The position numbers and the translations under genes were made by a program. The notes under the pieces are model-generated. The model saw only the letters and a program-made list of their open reading frames with translations, made no database searches and was not told where the DNA came from. From Streptomyces sp. NBC_01591 (GTDB lineage Bacteria; Actinomycetota; Actinomycetes; Streptomycetales; Streptomycetaceae), in contig NZ_CP109327.1 of assembly GCF_035918155.1 (NCBI RefSeq), positions 6,572,001 through 6,636,000 on the forward strand: a DNA stretch of 64,000 nt. Direction: 5' to 3'. Positions 49,269-58,573 of the stretch are shown piece after piece (the first letter of the stretch is position 1; each line of letters begins with the position of its first letter).

Positions 49269-51389
49269 GTGACCGCCGATACGTCCGTGCCGTCCACTGC
49301 GCTGCTGACCGGAGCAGACCGAGACGGTTCCAACTACACCGCGCGGCATCTGCTCGTACTCGAGGGGCTCGAAGCGGTTCGCAAGCGCCCCGGGATGTAC
49401 ATCGGGTCCACCGACAGCCGCGGACTCATGCACTGCCTCTGGGAGATCATCGACAACTCCGTCGACGAGGCTCTGGGCGGCTACTGCGATCACATCGAGG
49501 TCATCCTCCACGAAGACAATTCCGTGGAGGTCCGGGACAACGGGCGAGGCATCCCCGTCGATGTCGAGCCCAAGACGGGCCTGTCCGGCGTCGAGGTCGT
49601 GATGACCAAGCTGCACGCCGGCGGAAAGTTCGGCGGCGGTTCGTACGCCGCGTCGGGCGGTCTGCACGGCGTCGGTGCCTCCGTCGTCAACGCGCTCTCC
49701 GCCCGGCTGGACGTCGAGGTCGACCGCAGCAGCGCGACGCACTCGATCAGCTTCCGGCGCGGAGTCCCGGGGATCTTCACCGAGCAGGGGCCGGACAGCC
49801 CCTTCGACCCGGCAAACGGCCTGCTCAAGGGCAAGCGGGTACCGAAGGCGCGCACCGGCACCAGGGTGCGTTACTGGGCGGACCGGCAGATCTTCCTCAA
49901 GGACGCCAAGCTCAATCTGGAGACGCTCCACCAGCGGGCGCGGCAGACGGCCTTCCTCGTTCCGGGCCTCACGATCGTCGTCCGTGACGAACGCGGGCTC
50001 GACGGCGAGGGCAAGACCGAGGAGACCTTCCGCTTCGACGGTGGGATCAGCGAATTCTGCGAGTACCTCGCTCAGGACAAGGCGGTCTGCGACGTCCTGC
50101 GCCTGACCGGGCAGGGCACCTTCAAGGAGACCGTGCCGGTCCTGGACGAGCGCGGTCACATGACGGCGACCGAGGTCACGCGTGAGCTCGCCGTCGACAT
50201 CGCCCTGCGCTGGGGCACCGGATACGACACCAACCTCAAGTCCTTCGTCAACATCATCGCCACCCCCAAGGGCGGCACGCATGTGACCGGATTCGAGCGC
50301 TCCGTGACCAAGACGGTCAACGAGGCGCTGCGCTCCGCCAAGCTGCTCCGCGTCGCCGAGGACGACATCGTCAAGGACGACGCTCTGGAGGGCCTCACCG
50401 CAGTGGTCACCGTGCGCCTGGCCGAGCCGCAGTTCGAGGGCCAGACCAAGGAGGTGCTCGGCACCTCGGCGGCCAACCGCATCGTCGCCAATGTCGTGGC
50501 CAAGGAACTCAAGGCGTTCCTGACCTCGACGAAGCGTGACGCGAAGGCCCAGGCCAGGGCGGTCCTGGACAAGGCCGTCGCGGCTGCCCGGACCCGCATC
50601 GCGGCCCGCCAGCACAAGGACGCGCAGCGTCGCAAGACGGCGCTGGAGTCCTCCTCGCTGCCGGCGAAGCTTGCCGACTGCCGCAGCGACGACGTGGACC
50701 GCAGCGAACTCTTCATCGTCGAGGGCGACTCCGCGCTCGGTACGGCCAAGCTCGCCCGGAACAGTGAGTTCCAGGCTCTGCTGCCGATCCGGGGCAAGAT
50801 CCTCAACGTCCAGAAGGCGTCCGTCTCGGACATGCTGAAGAATGCCGAGTGCGGTGCGATCATCCAGGTCATAGGAGCCGGGTCCGGACGGACCTTCGAC
50901 ATCGACGCGGCCCGCTACGGGAAGATCGTCCTGCTGGTGGACGCCGACGTCGACGGCGCGCACATCCGTGTCCTGCTGCTGACGCTCTTCCAGCGGTACA
51001 TGCGGCCCATGGTCGAGGCCGGACGGGTCTTCGCCGCGGTGCCCCCGCTGCATCGGATCGAGTTGGTCCAGCCGAAGAAGGGCCAGGACAAGTACATCTA
51101 CACGTACTCGGACAACGAGCTGCGCCAGCGGCTGCTGGAACTCCAGCGGAAGAACGTCCGGTACAAGGACTCGATCCAGCGCTACAAGGGCCTGGGCGAG
51201 ATGGACGCCGACCAGCTGGCCGAGACCACGATGGATCCGCGCCACCGCACCCTGCGGAGGATCAACATCGGCGACCTGGAAGCGTCCGAGCAGGTCTTCG
51301 ATCTGCTGATGGGCAATGAGGTGGCGCCGCGCAAGGAGTTCATCACCAGCTCCGCGGCCACCCTGGACCGCTCGCGCATCGACGTCTGA
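49269..51389 (+). CDS. parE: DNA topoisomerase IV subunit B (second GyrB)
   Basis: A 706-residue GyrB/ParE-type ATPase. The GHKL site has LWEIIDNSVDEAL and RDNGRGIPVD plus GGLHGVGASVVNALS; the transducer region has KGGTHVTGF; the TOPRIM part has IVEGDSALG, LLPIRGKILNVQ and LLVDADVDGAHI; it ends with RYKGLGEMDADQL and DPRHRTL. With ParC, encoded convergently 11 kb away, it should form topoisomerase IV, which decatenates chromosomes. It is labelled ParE rather than GyrB because of the second-copy position beside hrdB, as in S. coelicolor (SCO5822). GTG 49269 lies eight bases after GAGGAG. Confidence 0.92.
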   Translation: MTADTSVPSTALLTGADRDGSNYTARHLLVLEGLEAVRKRPGMYIGSTDSRGLMHCLWEIIDNSVDEALGGYCDHIEVILHEDNSVEVRDNGRGIPVDVEPKTGLSGVEVVMTKLHAGGKFGGGSYAASGGLHGVGASVVNALSARLDVEVDRSSATHSISFRRGVPGIFTEQGPDSPFDPANGLLKGKRVPKARTGTRVRYWADRQIFLKDAKLNLETLHQRARQTAFLVPGLTIVVRDERGLDGEGKTEETFRFDGGISEFCEYLAQDKAVCDVLRLTGQGTFKETVPVLDERGHMTATEVTRELAVDIALRWGTGYDTNLKSFVNIIATPKGGTHVTGFERSVTKTVNEALRSAKLLRVAEDDIVKDDALEGLTAVVTVRLAEPQFEGQTKEVLGTSAANRIVANVVAKELKAFLTSTKRDAKAQARAVLDKAVAAARTRIAARQHKDAQRRKTALESSSLPAKLADCRSDDVDRSELFIVEGDSALGTAKLARNSEFQALLPIRGKILNVQKASVSDMLKNAECGAIIQVIGAGSGRTFDIDAARYGKIVLLVDADVDGAHIRVLLLTLFQRYMRPMVEAGRVFAAVPPLHRIELVQPKKGQDKYIYTYSDNELRQRLLELQRKNVRYKDSIQRYKGLGEMDADQLAETTMDPRHRTLRRINIGDLEASEQVFDLLMGNEVAPRKEFITSSAATLDRSRIDV

Positions 51390-51393
51390 GCGA

Positions 51394-51423
51394 CGCCGTC
51401 TCCACCCACGGGTGGAGACGGCG
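51394..51423 (+). terminator. Terminator after parE
   Basis: Perfect 13-bp arms (51394-51406 and 51411-51423) with a 4-base loop, five bases past the parE stop. Confidence 0.85.
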
Positions 51424-51517
51424 CCTCCACCCGTGATCAACCCCTGAGCCGATGCTCCGGCCCGGCCGCTTCCGTAGCGTCGAAGGCGTTCAACCTTCCC
51501 GCACATCGGAGGCAGCC

Positions 51518-52036
51518 ATGTCAGGGCTCGTCAATGTCCTGCTGATCGGCGCAGTGATCGCTGTCGTCGTCGTTCGCCAGTGCTCGGCACAGCAGATCTC
51601 GGACGACAGGCGTTGGTGGATCCTGCCGGGCGTTCTCCTCGTCCTGTCGCTGCGCGAGCCCGGACTGGCGGATCCGCGTCACGCGGCGCTGTCCACGGCG
51701 ATCCTGGGCGCTGAGCTGGCGGTTGGGCTCGTGACAGGCGCCGGCTGGGCCTGGACCACCAGGCTGTGGCGCGAGGCGGACGGCTCGCTGTGGAGCAAGG
51801 GCACCAAGTCCACCGTCTTCGTCTGGGCAGGGGGACTGGCGCTGCGGGCGGCTCTCTACGGGGCTGCCGCACTGCTGGGCATATACCAGGGCACCGCGGC
51901 CCTTCTGTCTGCCCTCGCTGTGACGTTGGCGGTGCGTGGCGGTGTGCTGATGTGGCGGGCCGGGCAGATGCGTCCGGCGTACGGTGATGCCGCCGACGGG
52001 ATGATGCCGAGGCCGGCATGGAGGGACCGCGTGTGA
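51518..52036 (+). CDS. DUF1453-type small membrane protein
   Basis: A 172-residue protein with about four to five hydrophobic segments (GLVNVLLIGAVIAVVVV, ILPGVLLVLSL, STAILGAELAVGLVTGAGWAW, GGLALRAALYGAAALLG). WREADGSLWSKGTKST lies in a loop and is typical of DUF1453/CcdC-like proteins. ATG 51518 has GGAGGC upstream. Its stop overlaps the GTG start of the histidine kinase gene, so it is translationally coupled to the two-component system and may be its accessory or target. Confidence 0.75.
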   Translation: MSGLVNVLLIGAVIAVVVVRQCSAQQISDDRRWWILPGVLLVLSLREPGLADPRHAALSTAILGAELAVGLVTGAGWAWTTRLWREADGSLWSKGTKSTVFVWAGGLALRAALYGAAALLGIYQGTAALLSALAVTLAVRGGVLMWRAGQMRPAYGDAADGMMPRPAWRDRV

Positions 52037-53196
52037 CGCGCACGACCTGGACCAGCTGGCCGTCCTGGGAAGCCCTGGCAGGGACGAGCCGCACCCGTCC
52101 GCGAAAGGCGATCACCTGGTCCGTCCGGGCGGGACTGCTCACCGCCATGCTCTGGGGCACATTCAGCGGCGGACAGTTCGGGCCCTGGGAGATCGCGCTC
52201 GGTCTGGTGGGCGTACTGGGCTGCGCGTTCGCTTCATGGGCGTTCTTCCGGACCAGCCTGGAACACCGGCTGTGGCCGTCGCTCGGACTGCTGGCGCTGT
52301 TGATGCTGGCGGCGTTCGGGGCGCAACAGGCCGGTGCCGATGTGCCCGCGGTGATCCTGTGGTGCGGCTGCGCCATCGCTGCACTGGAGCGGTTGCCGCT
52401 CACGGCGGGCCTCCCGGCCACGGCCGTCGCACTCGGCGCGTACGCCGCCGTCAACACCGATGGCTGGCTCTCCACCGCCATGTCCACAGCAGGTCTCTCG
52501 CTGGCGGGCTATGTGCTCCGGCTGGATGCCGAGGCGCGGGGCAGTGCCCAGAGGCTCCTGGTGCAGGAGCGTGCGGCCCGCGCGGCGGAGGCGGAGACGG
52601 CCGCGCTGGACGAGCGGGCCAGGATCGCGCGGGAGATACACGATGTGCTCGCCCACAGCCTCTCCGCCCAGCTGGTGCATCTGGAGGCGGCGCGGCTGCT
52701 GATCGAGCGGGAGCCCGCGGGGGAGTTCCGGGACCAGGTACTGGAGCGGGTCGTGGCTGCGCGTTCCATGGCGCGTGAGGGGCTCGTGGAGACCCGTCAG
52801 GCTCTCTCCGCGCTCCGGGGGGAGGTGTCTCCCGTGGAGGACTTCCTGCGGCAGTTGGTGGCCGTGGATCCGGGGGAGGTCAGTGTGGCGGGGAAGCAGC
52901 GGACGCTGACGGCCGAGGCGTCGCAGACGGTCCGGAGGGTGGCGCAGGAGGCCCTGACCAATGTGCGCAAGCACGCACCGGGGGCCAGGGTTCTCGTGCG
53001 GCTGGAGTATCTGCCGGACGAAGTCGCCCTGGAGGTCAGGGATTCGGGTGGACGAAGACCCGAGGGCGAGCTGTCCGGCAGTGGCTCCGGATACGGTCTG
53101 CTCGGGATGAGGGAACGGGCCGAGCTGATGGGCGGGACGCTGGAGGCCGGCCACGGCGAGGAGGGTTTCGTGGTGAGTCTGCGGGTGCCCGCGTGA
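52033..53196 (+). CDS. NarL-type sensor histidine kinase
   Basis: A 387-residue membrane kinase. Four to six transmembrane segments fill residues about 25-155, then a HisKA_3 dimerisation box EREIHDVLAHSL-like (ARIAREIHDVLAHSLSAQ) with the phospho-His, and a HATPase_c domain with QEALTNVRKHA and GYGLLGMRERAELMGG. There is no extracellular sensor domain, so it probably senses the membrane or cell envelope. GTG 52033 is chosen because GGAGGGA lies six bases upstream; it overlaps the preceding stop by two bases. The response-regulator gene overlaps its end by four bases. Confidence 0.9.
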   Translation: MTRTTWTSWPSWEALAGTSRTRPRKAITWSVRAGLLTAMLWGTFSGGQFGPWEIALGLVGVLGCAFASWAFFRTSLEHRLWPSLGLLALLMLAAFGAQQAGADVPAVILWCGCAIAALERLPLTAGLPATAVALGAYAAVNTDGWLSTAMSTAGLSLAGYVLRLDAEARGSAQRLLVQERAARAAEAETAALDERARIAREIHDVLAHSLSAQLVHLEAARLLIEREPAGEFRDQVLERVVAARSMAREGLVETRQALSALRGEVSPVEDFLRQLVAVDPGEVSVAGKQRTLTAEASQTVRRVAQEALTNVRKHAPGARVLVRLEYLPDEVALEVRDSGGRRPEGELSGSGSGYGLLGMRERAELMGGTLEAGHGEEGFVVSLRVPA

Positions 53197-53858
53197 ACGC
53201 GCGGGTCGTGGTAGCCGACGACCAGTCGGTGGTGCGTGAGGGGATCGTGATGCTGCTGGGGCTGTTGCCGGGAATCGAGGTGGTCGGATCGGCGAAGGAC
53301 GGCGAGGAGGCCGTGGCGCTCGTGGCCGAACTGGCCCCCGATGTCGTTCTGATGGATCTGCGGATGCCCCGGTGCGACGGGGCGGAGGCGACACGGCGGA
53401 TCCGTAAAGACCATCCAGGGACCCAGGTGGTGGTGCTCACGACATTCGCGGACGACGACTCGCTCTTCCCCGCGCTGCAGGCCGGAGCCCGCGGCTATCT
53501 CACCAAGGACGCCGGGGGCGAGGAGATCGTGCGGGCCATCCAGGCCGTACTGTCCGGCGAAGTCGGCCTCTCGCCGAGCGTGCAGCGCCGTCTGCTGGAG
53601 CGCGTGACCACGGGCCCGCCGCTGCCCCCGACGGCCCCCGAGCCGCAGTTGCCCGACGGACTGACACCACGTGAGCTGGAAGTGCTGGTGCTGATCGCGG
53701 AGGGCCTGTCCAATCTGGAGATCGCCCGCAAACTGCACATTTCGCTGGCCACCGTGAAAAGCCACATCAACAATCTCTTCGCCAAGGCTGGAGTGCGTGA
53801 CCGGGCACAGGCCGTTCGCTATGCGTACGTTCGGGGCCTCGCACAGCCGCCCGGATGA
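53193..53858 (+). CDS. NarL/LuxR-family response regulator
   Basis: A 221-residue regulator starting with VVVADDQSVVREG (acidic pair), the phosphorylatable Asp in VVLMDLRMPRCDG, and Lys in GYLTKDAGGEE, followed by a LuxR-type HTH (LTPRELEVLVLIAEGLSNLEIA and TVKSHINNLFAKAGVRDR). Its GTG start overlaps the kinase stop (GTGA), so the pair is made at matched levels. Targets are unknown; the coupled DUF1453 membrane gene is a candidate. Confidence 0.92.
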   Translation: MNARVVVADDQSVVREGIVMLLGLLPGIEVVGSAKDGEEAVALVAELAPDVVLMDLRMPRCDGAEATRRIRKDHPGTQVVVLTTFADDDSLFPALQAGARGYLTKDAGGEEIVRAIQAVLSGEVGLSPSVQRRLLERVTTGPPLPPTAPEPQLPDGLTPRELEVLVLIAEGLSNLEIARKLHISLATVKSHINNLFAKAGVRDRAQAVRYAYVRGLAQPPG

Positions 53859-53968
53859 ACCGTCACCTGAAGAGGTGAAGACCGGCGAATGAAGTGCCCG
53901 GGATCTTCCCGATCTGCCCATTCTTGGGTACACGGCCGAAGTGGTCCGTGGACAAGGGGAGTTGTTCC

Positions 53969-54445
53969 GTGGAGAAGGAAGCAGGGCGTGAGGCCGCAGC
54001 GATGCGACTCGACGACCCGTGGTACGACGTGCTGGCCTCCGGATGGGGCGAGCTGGACGGTACAGGGAGTTTCGCTCCCGCCGGACCACCCGGGCCCGCA
54101 GACCCGCGGCGCGGCCACAGCGCGGCCGACATCTATCTGGAGGTGCAGCGCAGCGAGGCATTCCAGGAAGTGCGCCGCCGGTACCGGCGGTTCGTCGCCC
54201 CCGCCACCCTCGCCTTCCTAGTCTGGTACCTCGTCTATGTCGTCGCCGCGGTCACCGCGCCCGGAGTGATGGCCCGCCCGGTGGCGGGGGCGGTCAATGT
54301 CGCGATGGTCGCGGGGCTCGGGCAGTTCCTCACGACCTTCCTTCTCACCGGGGCGTACGCGCGCCACGCACGGTTGCGCAGGGACCGGGCCGCACTCGAT
54401 CTGCGTTGGGAGACACAGGAGATGACGCGGGGGGCCGGGCGGTGA
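53969..54445 (+). CDS. DUF485 membrane protein, partner of the symporter
   Basis: A 158-residue protein. Its C-terminal 95 residues are a DUF485 domain with two transmembrane segments and the words EVRRRYRRFVAPATLAFLVWYL and GLGQFLTTFLLTGAYARHA. This is the YjcH-type partner found beside acetate/monocarboxylate symporters. Residues 1-60 are hydrophilic. GTG 53969 follows AAGGGGAG by seven bases. The symporter GTG overlaps its stop by four bases, so the two are translationally coupled. Confidence 0.87.
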   Translation: MEKEAGREAAAMRLDDPWYDVLASGWGELDGTGSFAPAGPPGPADPRRGHSAADIYLEVQRSEAFQEVRRRYRRFVAPATLAFLVWYLVYVVAAVTAPGVMARPVAGAVNVAMVAGLGQFLTTFLLTGAYARHARLRRDRAALDLRWETQEMTRGAGR

Positions 54446-56034
54446 ACGGGGACCACCAGACGCTGGCGCTCCTGCTGTTCAGCGCCTTCATCGCAGTGAC
54501 GCTCGCCATCACCACCTGGGTGAGCCGTAACCGCCATGGCTCGGCGGAGGAGTTCTACGCGGGCGGTCGTCTGTTCTCCCCCATGGAGAACGGTTTCGCC
54601 ATCGCAGGCGACTACATGTCGGCCGCGTCGTTCCTCGGCATCTCCGGTCTGATCGCCCTCTTCGGCTACGACGGCATGCTCTATTCGGTCGGCTTCCTCG
54701 TCGCCTGGCTCGTCGTCCTGCTGCTGGTCGCCGAACTGGTGCGCAACTGCGGCCGGTTCACGCTCGCCGACGTGGTGGCGGCGCGGATGGCGGAGCGCCC
54801 GGTCCGGATCGCGGCGGGCACTTCCTCCGTCACCGTCTCCGTGCTCTATCTGGTGGCGCAGATGGTGGGTGCGGGCAGCCTGGTCGCTCTGCTCCTCGGC
54901 GGTACGAGCGGCGCCGCCCGCTCCTGGACCGTCATCGGCGTCGGGGCGCTCATGGTCATCTATGTGTCGCTCGGCGGGATGCGCGCCACCACCTGGATCC
55001 AGATCGTCAAGGCCGTTCTGCTGATGGCGGGAGCGATCGTGCTCACCGTTCTCGTCCTGCTCCGCTTCCACGGCGATTTCAACGCCCTGCTCAACTCCGC
55101 CGCCGAGCGGAGCGGGCACGGAAGCCGGTTCCTCGGGCCAGGTCTCCGGTACGGCGGAACGTGGACCGCGCGCATCGACTTCATCAGCCTGGGGCTGGCC
55201 CTGGTACTCGGTACGGCCGGGCTGCCGCACATCCTGTCGCGGTTCTACACCGTGCCCACCGCCCGTGCGGCCCGCCGTTCCGTCGTCTGGTCGATCGGAC
55301 TCATCGGCAGCTTCTACCTGATGACGATCGCGCTCGGATTCGGGGCAGCCGCTCTGGTCGGTTCGGCCGATGTGCGGGCGTCCAACGCCGCGGGCAACAC
55401 GGCGATCCCGCTGCTGGCCATGGAGCTCGGCGGCGGTGAGGGGTCCACCGGAGGCGCGATCCTGTTCGCCGTGGTCGCCGCAGTCGCCTTCGCGACCATC
55501 CTCGCGGTCGTCGCGGGGATCACCCTCGCCTCGTCCGCCTCCGTGGCCCATGACCTCTACGCCTCGCTCAGGCACCCGGGCGCCAAGCAGTACAGCGAGG
55601 TCGCCGTGGCCAGGGTGGCCGCGGCCGCGATCGGGGTGGCCGCCATCGGGCTCGGTCTGGTCGCCCAGGACCTGAATGTGGCGTTCCTGGTGGGACTCGC
55701 CTTCGCCGTCGCGGCCTCGGCCAACCTTCCGGTGCTCCTGTACTCCCTGTTCTGGCGGAACTTCACCACCCGGGGCGCGGTCTGGTCCGTCTACGGCGGG
55801 CTGATTCCCGCCGTGCTGCTCGTGCTGCTCTCCCCGGTTGTTTCCGGCAGCCCCGCCTCGCTCTTCCCGGGCGTCGACTTCCAGCTCTTCCCGCTGGAGA
55901 ACCCCGGACTGGTCTCCATCCCCCTGGGCTTCCTGGCCGGCTGGGTCGGAACGGTCACCTCCACCGATCCGCCCGACGAAGCCAAGCACGCGGAGACCGA
56001 GGTCCGTGCACTGACCGGGGCGGGCGCGGTGTAG
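54442..56034 (+). CDS. Cation/acetate symporter (SSS family)
   Basis: A 530-residue transporter with about 13 transmembrane segments in the sodium:solute symporter family. AEEFYAGGRLFSPMENGFAIAGDYMSAASFLG is the region typical of ActP/MctC-type acetate and pyruvate carriers (core words FYAGGR and GDYMSAASFLG), and GTAGLPHILSRFYTVPTA is the second signature. Predicted role is uptake of acetate or related short carboxylates with a cation. It is coupled to the DUF485 gene and convergent with a CitA/CitB-type two-component system, which may control it. Confidence 0.88.
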   Translation: MNGDHQTLALLLFSAFIAVTLAITTWVSRNRHGSAEEFYAGGRLFSPMENGFAIAGDYMSAASFLGISGLIALFGYDGMLYSVGFLVAWLVVLLLVAELVRNCGRFTLADVVAARMAERPVRIAAGTSSVTVSVLYLVAQMVGAGSLVALLLGGTSGAARSWTVIGVGALMVIYVSLGGMRATTWIQIVKAVLLMAGAIVLTVLVLLRFHGDFNALLNSAAERSGHGSRFLGPGLRYGGTWTARIDFISLGLALVLGTAGLPHILSRFYTVPTARAARRSVVWSIGLIGSFYLMTIALGFGAAALVGSADVRASNAAGNTAIPLLAMELGGGEGSTGGAILFAVVAAVAFATILAVVAGITLASSASVAHDLYASLRHPGAKQYSEVAVARVAAAAIGVAAIGLGLVAQDLNVAFLVGLAFAVAASANLPVLLYSLFWRNFTTRGAVWSVYGGLIPAVLLVLLSPVVSGSPASLFPGVDFQLFPLENPGLVSIPLGFLAGWVGTVTSTDPPDEAKHAETEVRALTGAGAV

Positions 56035-56098
56035 CCCCACGCCACCGAGCCACCGCAGCGCACCACCGCACCGCACCATACGGCCAGGCCCGGAGCGG

Positions 56099-56782
56099 TC
56101 AGGCCTGCGCGCCGGTGGACCAGGTGTAGCGGTGTTCCGGGCGCCCCGTCTCGCCGTACCGCAGTGTCAGTCGCACCCTGCCGGTCCTTTCCAGCAGCTT
56201 CAGATAGCGCTGGGCGGTCTGCCTGCTCATGCCGGCGCTCTCCGCGATCTCCTGCGCGGAGAGCGGCCCGTCCGCGCTCCGGAGCGCCTGCCTGACCAGT
56301 TCCGCCGTGGTCGGTGAGTGCCCCTTGGGCAGATCGGGCTCGCCCGCCGCCCACAGGGCGCCGAAGAGCCGGTCCACCTCACCCTGTTCCGCCTCGCCGC
56401 CGCGTTCCAGCGTCTGGCGCAGCGCCGCGTACGCCTCCAGTTTGGTGCGCAGCCCCGAGTACGTGAACGGCTTCACCAGGTACTGCAGGGCGCCGTGGCG
56501 CATGGCCTCCTGCACGGTGACGACGTCGCGCGCCGCCGTCACCATGATCACGTCGGTGTGGTGGCCGAGCCTGCGCAGCTCCCGCACCATGGCCAGGCCG
56601 TTGCGGTCGGGCATGTAGTGGTCCAGCAGCACCAGGTCCACGCGCCGGCTCTCGATCGTGGCGAGGGCTTCGGCGGCGGAGTGCGCCTGGGCGGTCACCC
56701 GGAATCCCGGCACCCTGGAGACATAGGCCGCATTGACCTTCGCGACCCGGATGTCGTCGTCCACGACCAGGACCTCGATCAC
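56099..56782 (-). CDS. CitB/DcuR-type response regulator
   Basis: A 227-residue regulator. The receiver domain has VLVVDDDIRVAKVN, phosphorylatable Asp in LVLLDHYMPDRNG and Lys in YLVKPFTYSGL; the C-terminal winged helix contains SAQEIAESAGMSRQTAQRYLKLLERTGRV. This pattern belongs to the CitB/DcuR/DctR class that responds to citrate or C4-dicarboxylates through a paired kinase. GTG 56782 overlaps the kinase stop by four bases. Convergent with the acetate symporter gene. Confidence 0.9.
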   Translation of the reverse strand: MIEVLVVDDDIRVAKVNAAYVSRVPGFRVTAQAHSAAEALATIESRRVDLVLLDHYMPDRNGLAMVRELRRLGHHTDVIMVTAARDVVTVQEAMRHGALQYLVKPFTYSGLRTKLEAYAALRQTLERGGEAEQGEVDRLFGALWAAGEPDLPKGHSPTTAELVRQALRSADGPLSAQEIAESAGMSRQTAQRYLKLLERTGRVRLTLRYGETGRPEHRYTWSTGAQA

Positions 56783-58515
56783 TGAGCTTCTCCCGCGATG
56801 CCGGTATGCGATTCGGTCATTTCCGGTCCCACTCCGGATCCAGTTGCTTCCGGTTCCGTCACGTCCGGTTCCGTCAGGTTCTTGTCGGCAAGGGCCTCAG
56901 GCAGCACGACGGTGAACTCGGCGCCGCCGTCCACGGCCCCGTCGACGGTGACGCTGCCACCCTGTCGTTCCGCCAGCCGCCGCACCAGGGCGAGGCCCAG
57001 GCCGCGCTTGCCGTGCGCCGGGACTTCCTTCGTCGACCAGCCCTCCGTGAAGATCGATTCACGCTGCCCGGGCGGAACTCCCGGGCCGTTGTCGCGGACC
57101 CGCAGGACCACCGTACGGGCCTCCGCGCGCAGGCCCACCTCGACCAGAGCGCCGTCCGCTCCGGCCGACGCGTCCAGTGCGTTGTCCACGAGGTTGCCGA
57201 CGACCGTGACCAGCCCACGAGGGTCCACCAGCCGGTCCGGGAGCAGCGTCCCCGGGGCCATGCGCAGTGCGACACCGCGCTCCGCCGCCACTGTCGCCTT
57301 GCCGACCAGGAGCGCGGCCAGCAGCGGGTCGTGCACCTTCTCGGTTACCTGCTCGGCGGTTGCCCGGTGGACGCCCACGACCTCGGTGACGTACTCCATG
57401 GCGTCCTCGTGCATGTCCAGTTCCAGCAGCCCCAGGAGCGTGTGCAACCGGTTGGCGTGCTCGTGGTCCTGGGCCCGCAGCGCGTCGATCAGGCCGCGCG
57501 TCGAGTCGAGCTCGCGGCCGAGGTGTTCGAGTTCGGTGCGGTCGCGGAGGGTGGCGACGGCGCCGCCGTCGTCGGTCGGCATCCGGTTGGCGAGCAGGAC
57601 CCGGGTGCCCTGCACCGTCAGCAGATCGTCGCCGAGTACCCGGCCCGCCAGCACATCGGCCGTCCGCCCCGCGAGCACGGTGTCCAGCGGGCGGCCCGCG
57701 GCGTCGGGGCCGAGCCCGAGCAGCCGCTGCGCCTCGTCGTTCAGCAGCCGTATCCGGCCCGTCCGGTCGAGTGCGACGACCCCTTCCCTGATGCCGTGCA
57801 GCATCGCCTCGCGCTCCGTCAGCAGCGCGGAGATGTCGGAGAACGCGAGGTCGTGGGTCTGCCGCTGGAGACGTCGGGAGATCAGATAGGCGGCCAGTGC
57901 CCCGACGGCGAGCGCACCGCCCGCGTAGGCGAACAGCCCGGGGATCGCAGCGACGAGCCGGGCGCGGACACTGTCGTACGCGATACCGACGGAGACGGCG
58001 CCCACGATGTGCTGCGCCTCGTCGTGCAGCGGCACCTTCCCGCGGGCCGAGCGGCCGAGCGTCCCGCTGTCGATCTCCATGACATTCCGGCCCGCGAGCG
58101 CGTCGCTCGGGTCGGTGGAGACGACCCTGCCGATCTCGTCGGCGTCGGTGTGCGACCAGCGCACCCCGCGCCGGTCCATGACGACGACGTACTCGGCGCC
58201 GGTGGCGCGCCTGACCCGCTCGGCCGCGGACTGCACGGGTCCGGTGGGGGACGGGTCCGTGGCGAGCAGCGACTCGGTGATCTGCGGCTGGGCCGCCGTA
58301 CTCTGCGCGATGGCCAGGGCACGGCGCATCGCCTGGTCGTCGAGCTGGGCGCTGAGGGGTGCCAGGAAGAGACCGGTGGCGAGCACGGTGACGCCGGTCG
58401 CGATGGCCAGCTGCATCAGCAGGACCTGGGAGAAGACCCGCTGCGGCCAGCCGAGCCGGCGTGCTCTCCTGGCGGTGGGCGGTGGGGCGCTCATCGTATG
58501 AACGGTAAAGGGCAT
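56779..58515 (-). CDS. CitA/DcuS-type sensor histidine kinase
   Basis: A 578-residue kinase. One transmembrane segment near residues 27-48, then a periplasmic PASC-like domain of about 130 residues (ALAIAQSTAAQPQI, GAEYVVVMDRRGVRWSHTD, VPLHDEAQHIVGAVSVGIAYD), a second membrane segment, a cytoplasmic PAS domain (GIREGVVALDRTGRIRLLN), the phospho-His in DHEHANRLH and a HATPase_c domain (GNLVDNALDA and DNGPGVP, GLGLALVRRLAE). This is the CitA/DcuS architecture for extracellular di- and tricarboxylates. ATG 58515 with GGAAAG upstream is preferred over ATG 58494. Its ligand may be citrate, malate or similar. Confidence 0.9.
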   Translation of the reverse strand: MPFTVHTMSAPPPTARRARRLGWPQRVFSQVLLMQLAIATGVTVLATGLFLAPLSAQLDDQAMRRALAIAQSTAAQPQITESLLATDPSPTGPVQSAAERVRRATGAEYVVVMDRRGVRWSHTDADEIGRVVSTDPSDALAGRNVMEIDSGTLGRSARGKVPLHDEAQHIVGAVSVGIAYDSVRARLVAAIPGLFAYAGGALAVGALAAYLISRRLQRQTHDLAFSDISALLTEREAMLHGIREGVVALDRTGRIRLLNDEAQRLLGLGPDAAGRPLDTVLAGRTADVLAGRVLGDDLLTVQGTRVLLANRMPTDDGGAVATLRDRTELEHLGRELDSTRGLIDALRAQDHEHANRLHTLLGLLELDMHEDAMEYVTEVVGVHRATAEQVTEKVHDPLLAALLVGKATVAAERGVALRMAPGTLLPDRLVDPRGLVTVVGNLVDNALDASAGADGALVEVGLRAEARTVVLRVRDNGPGVPPGQRESIFTEGWSTKEVPAHGKRGLGLALVRRLAERQGGSVTVDGAVDGGAEFTVVLPEALADKNLTEPDVTEPEATGSGVGPEMTESHTGIAGEAQ

Positions 58516-58573
58516 TCCGGTGCTTTCCGAAATTCCCCTCGCGGAGTCCCCCGTGAGCTTCCCTACGGACTGT

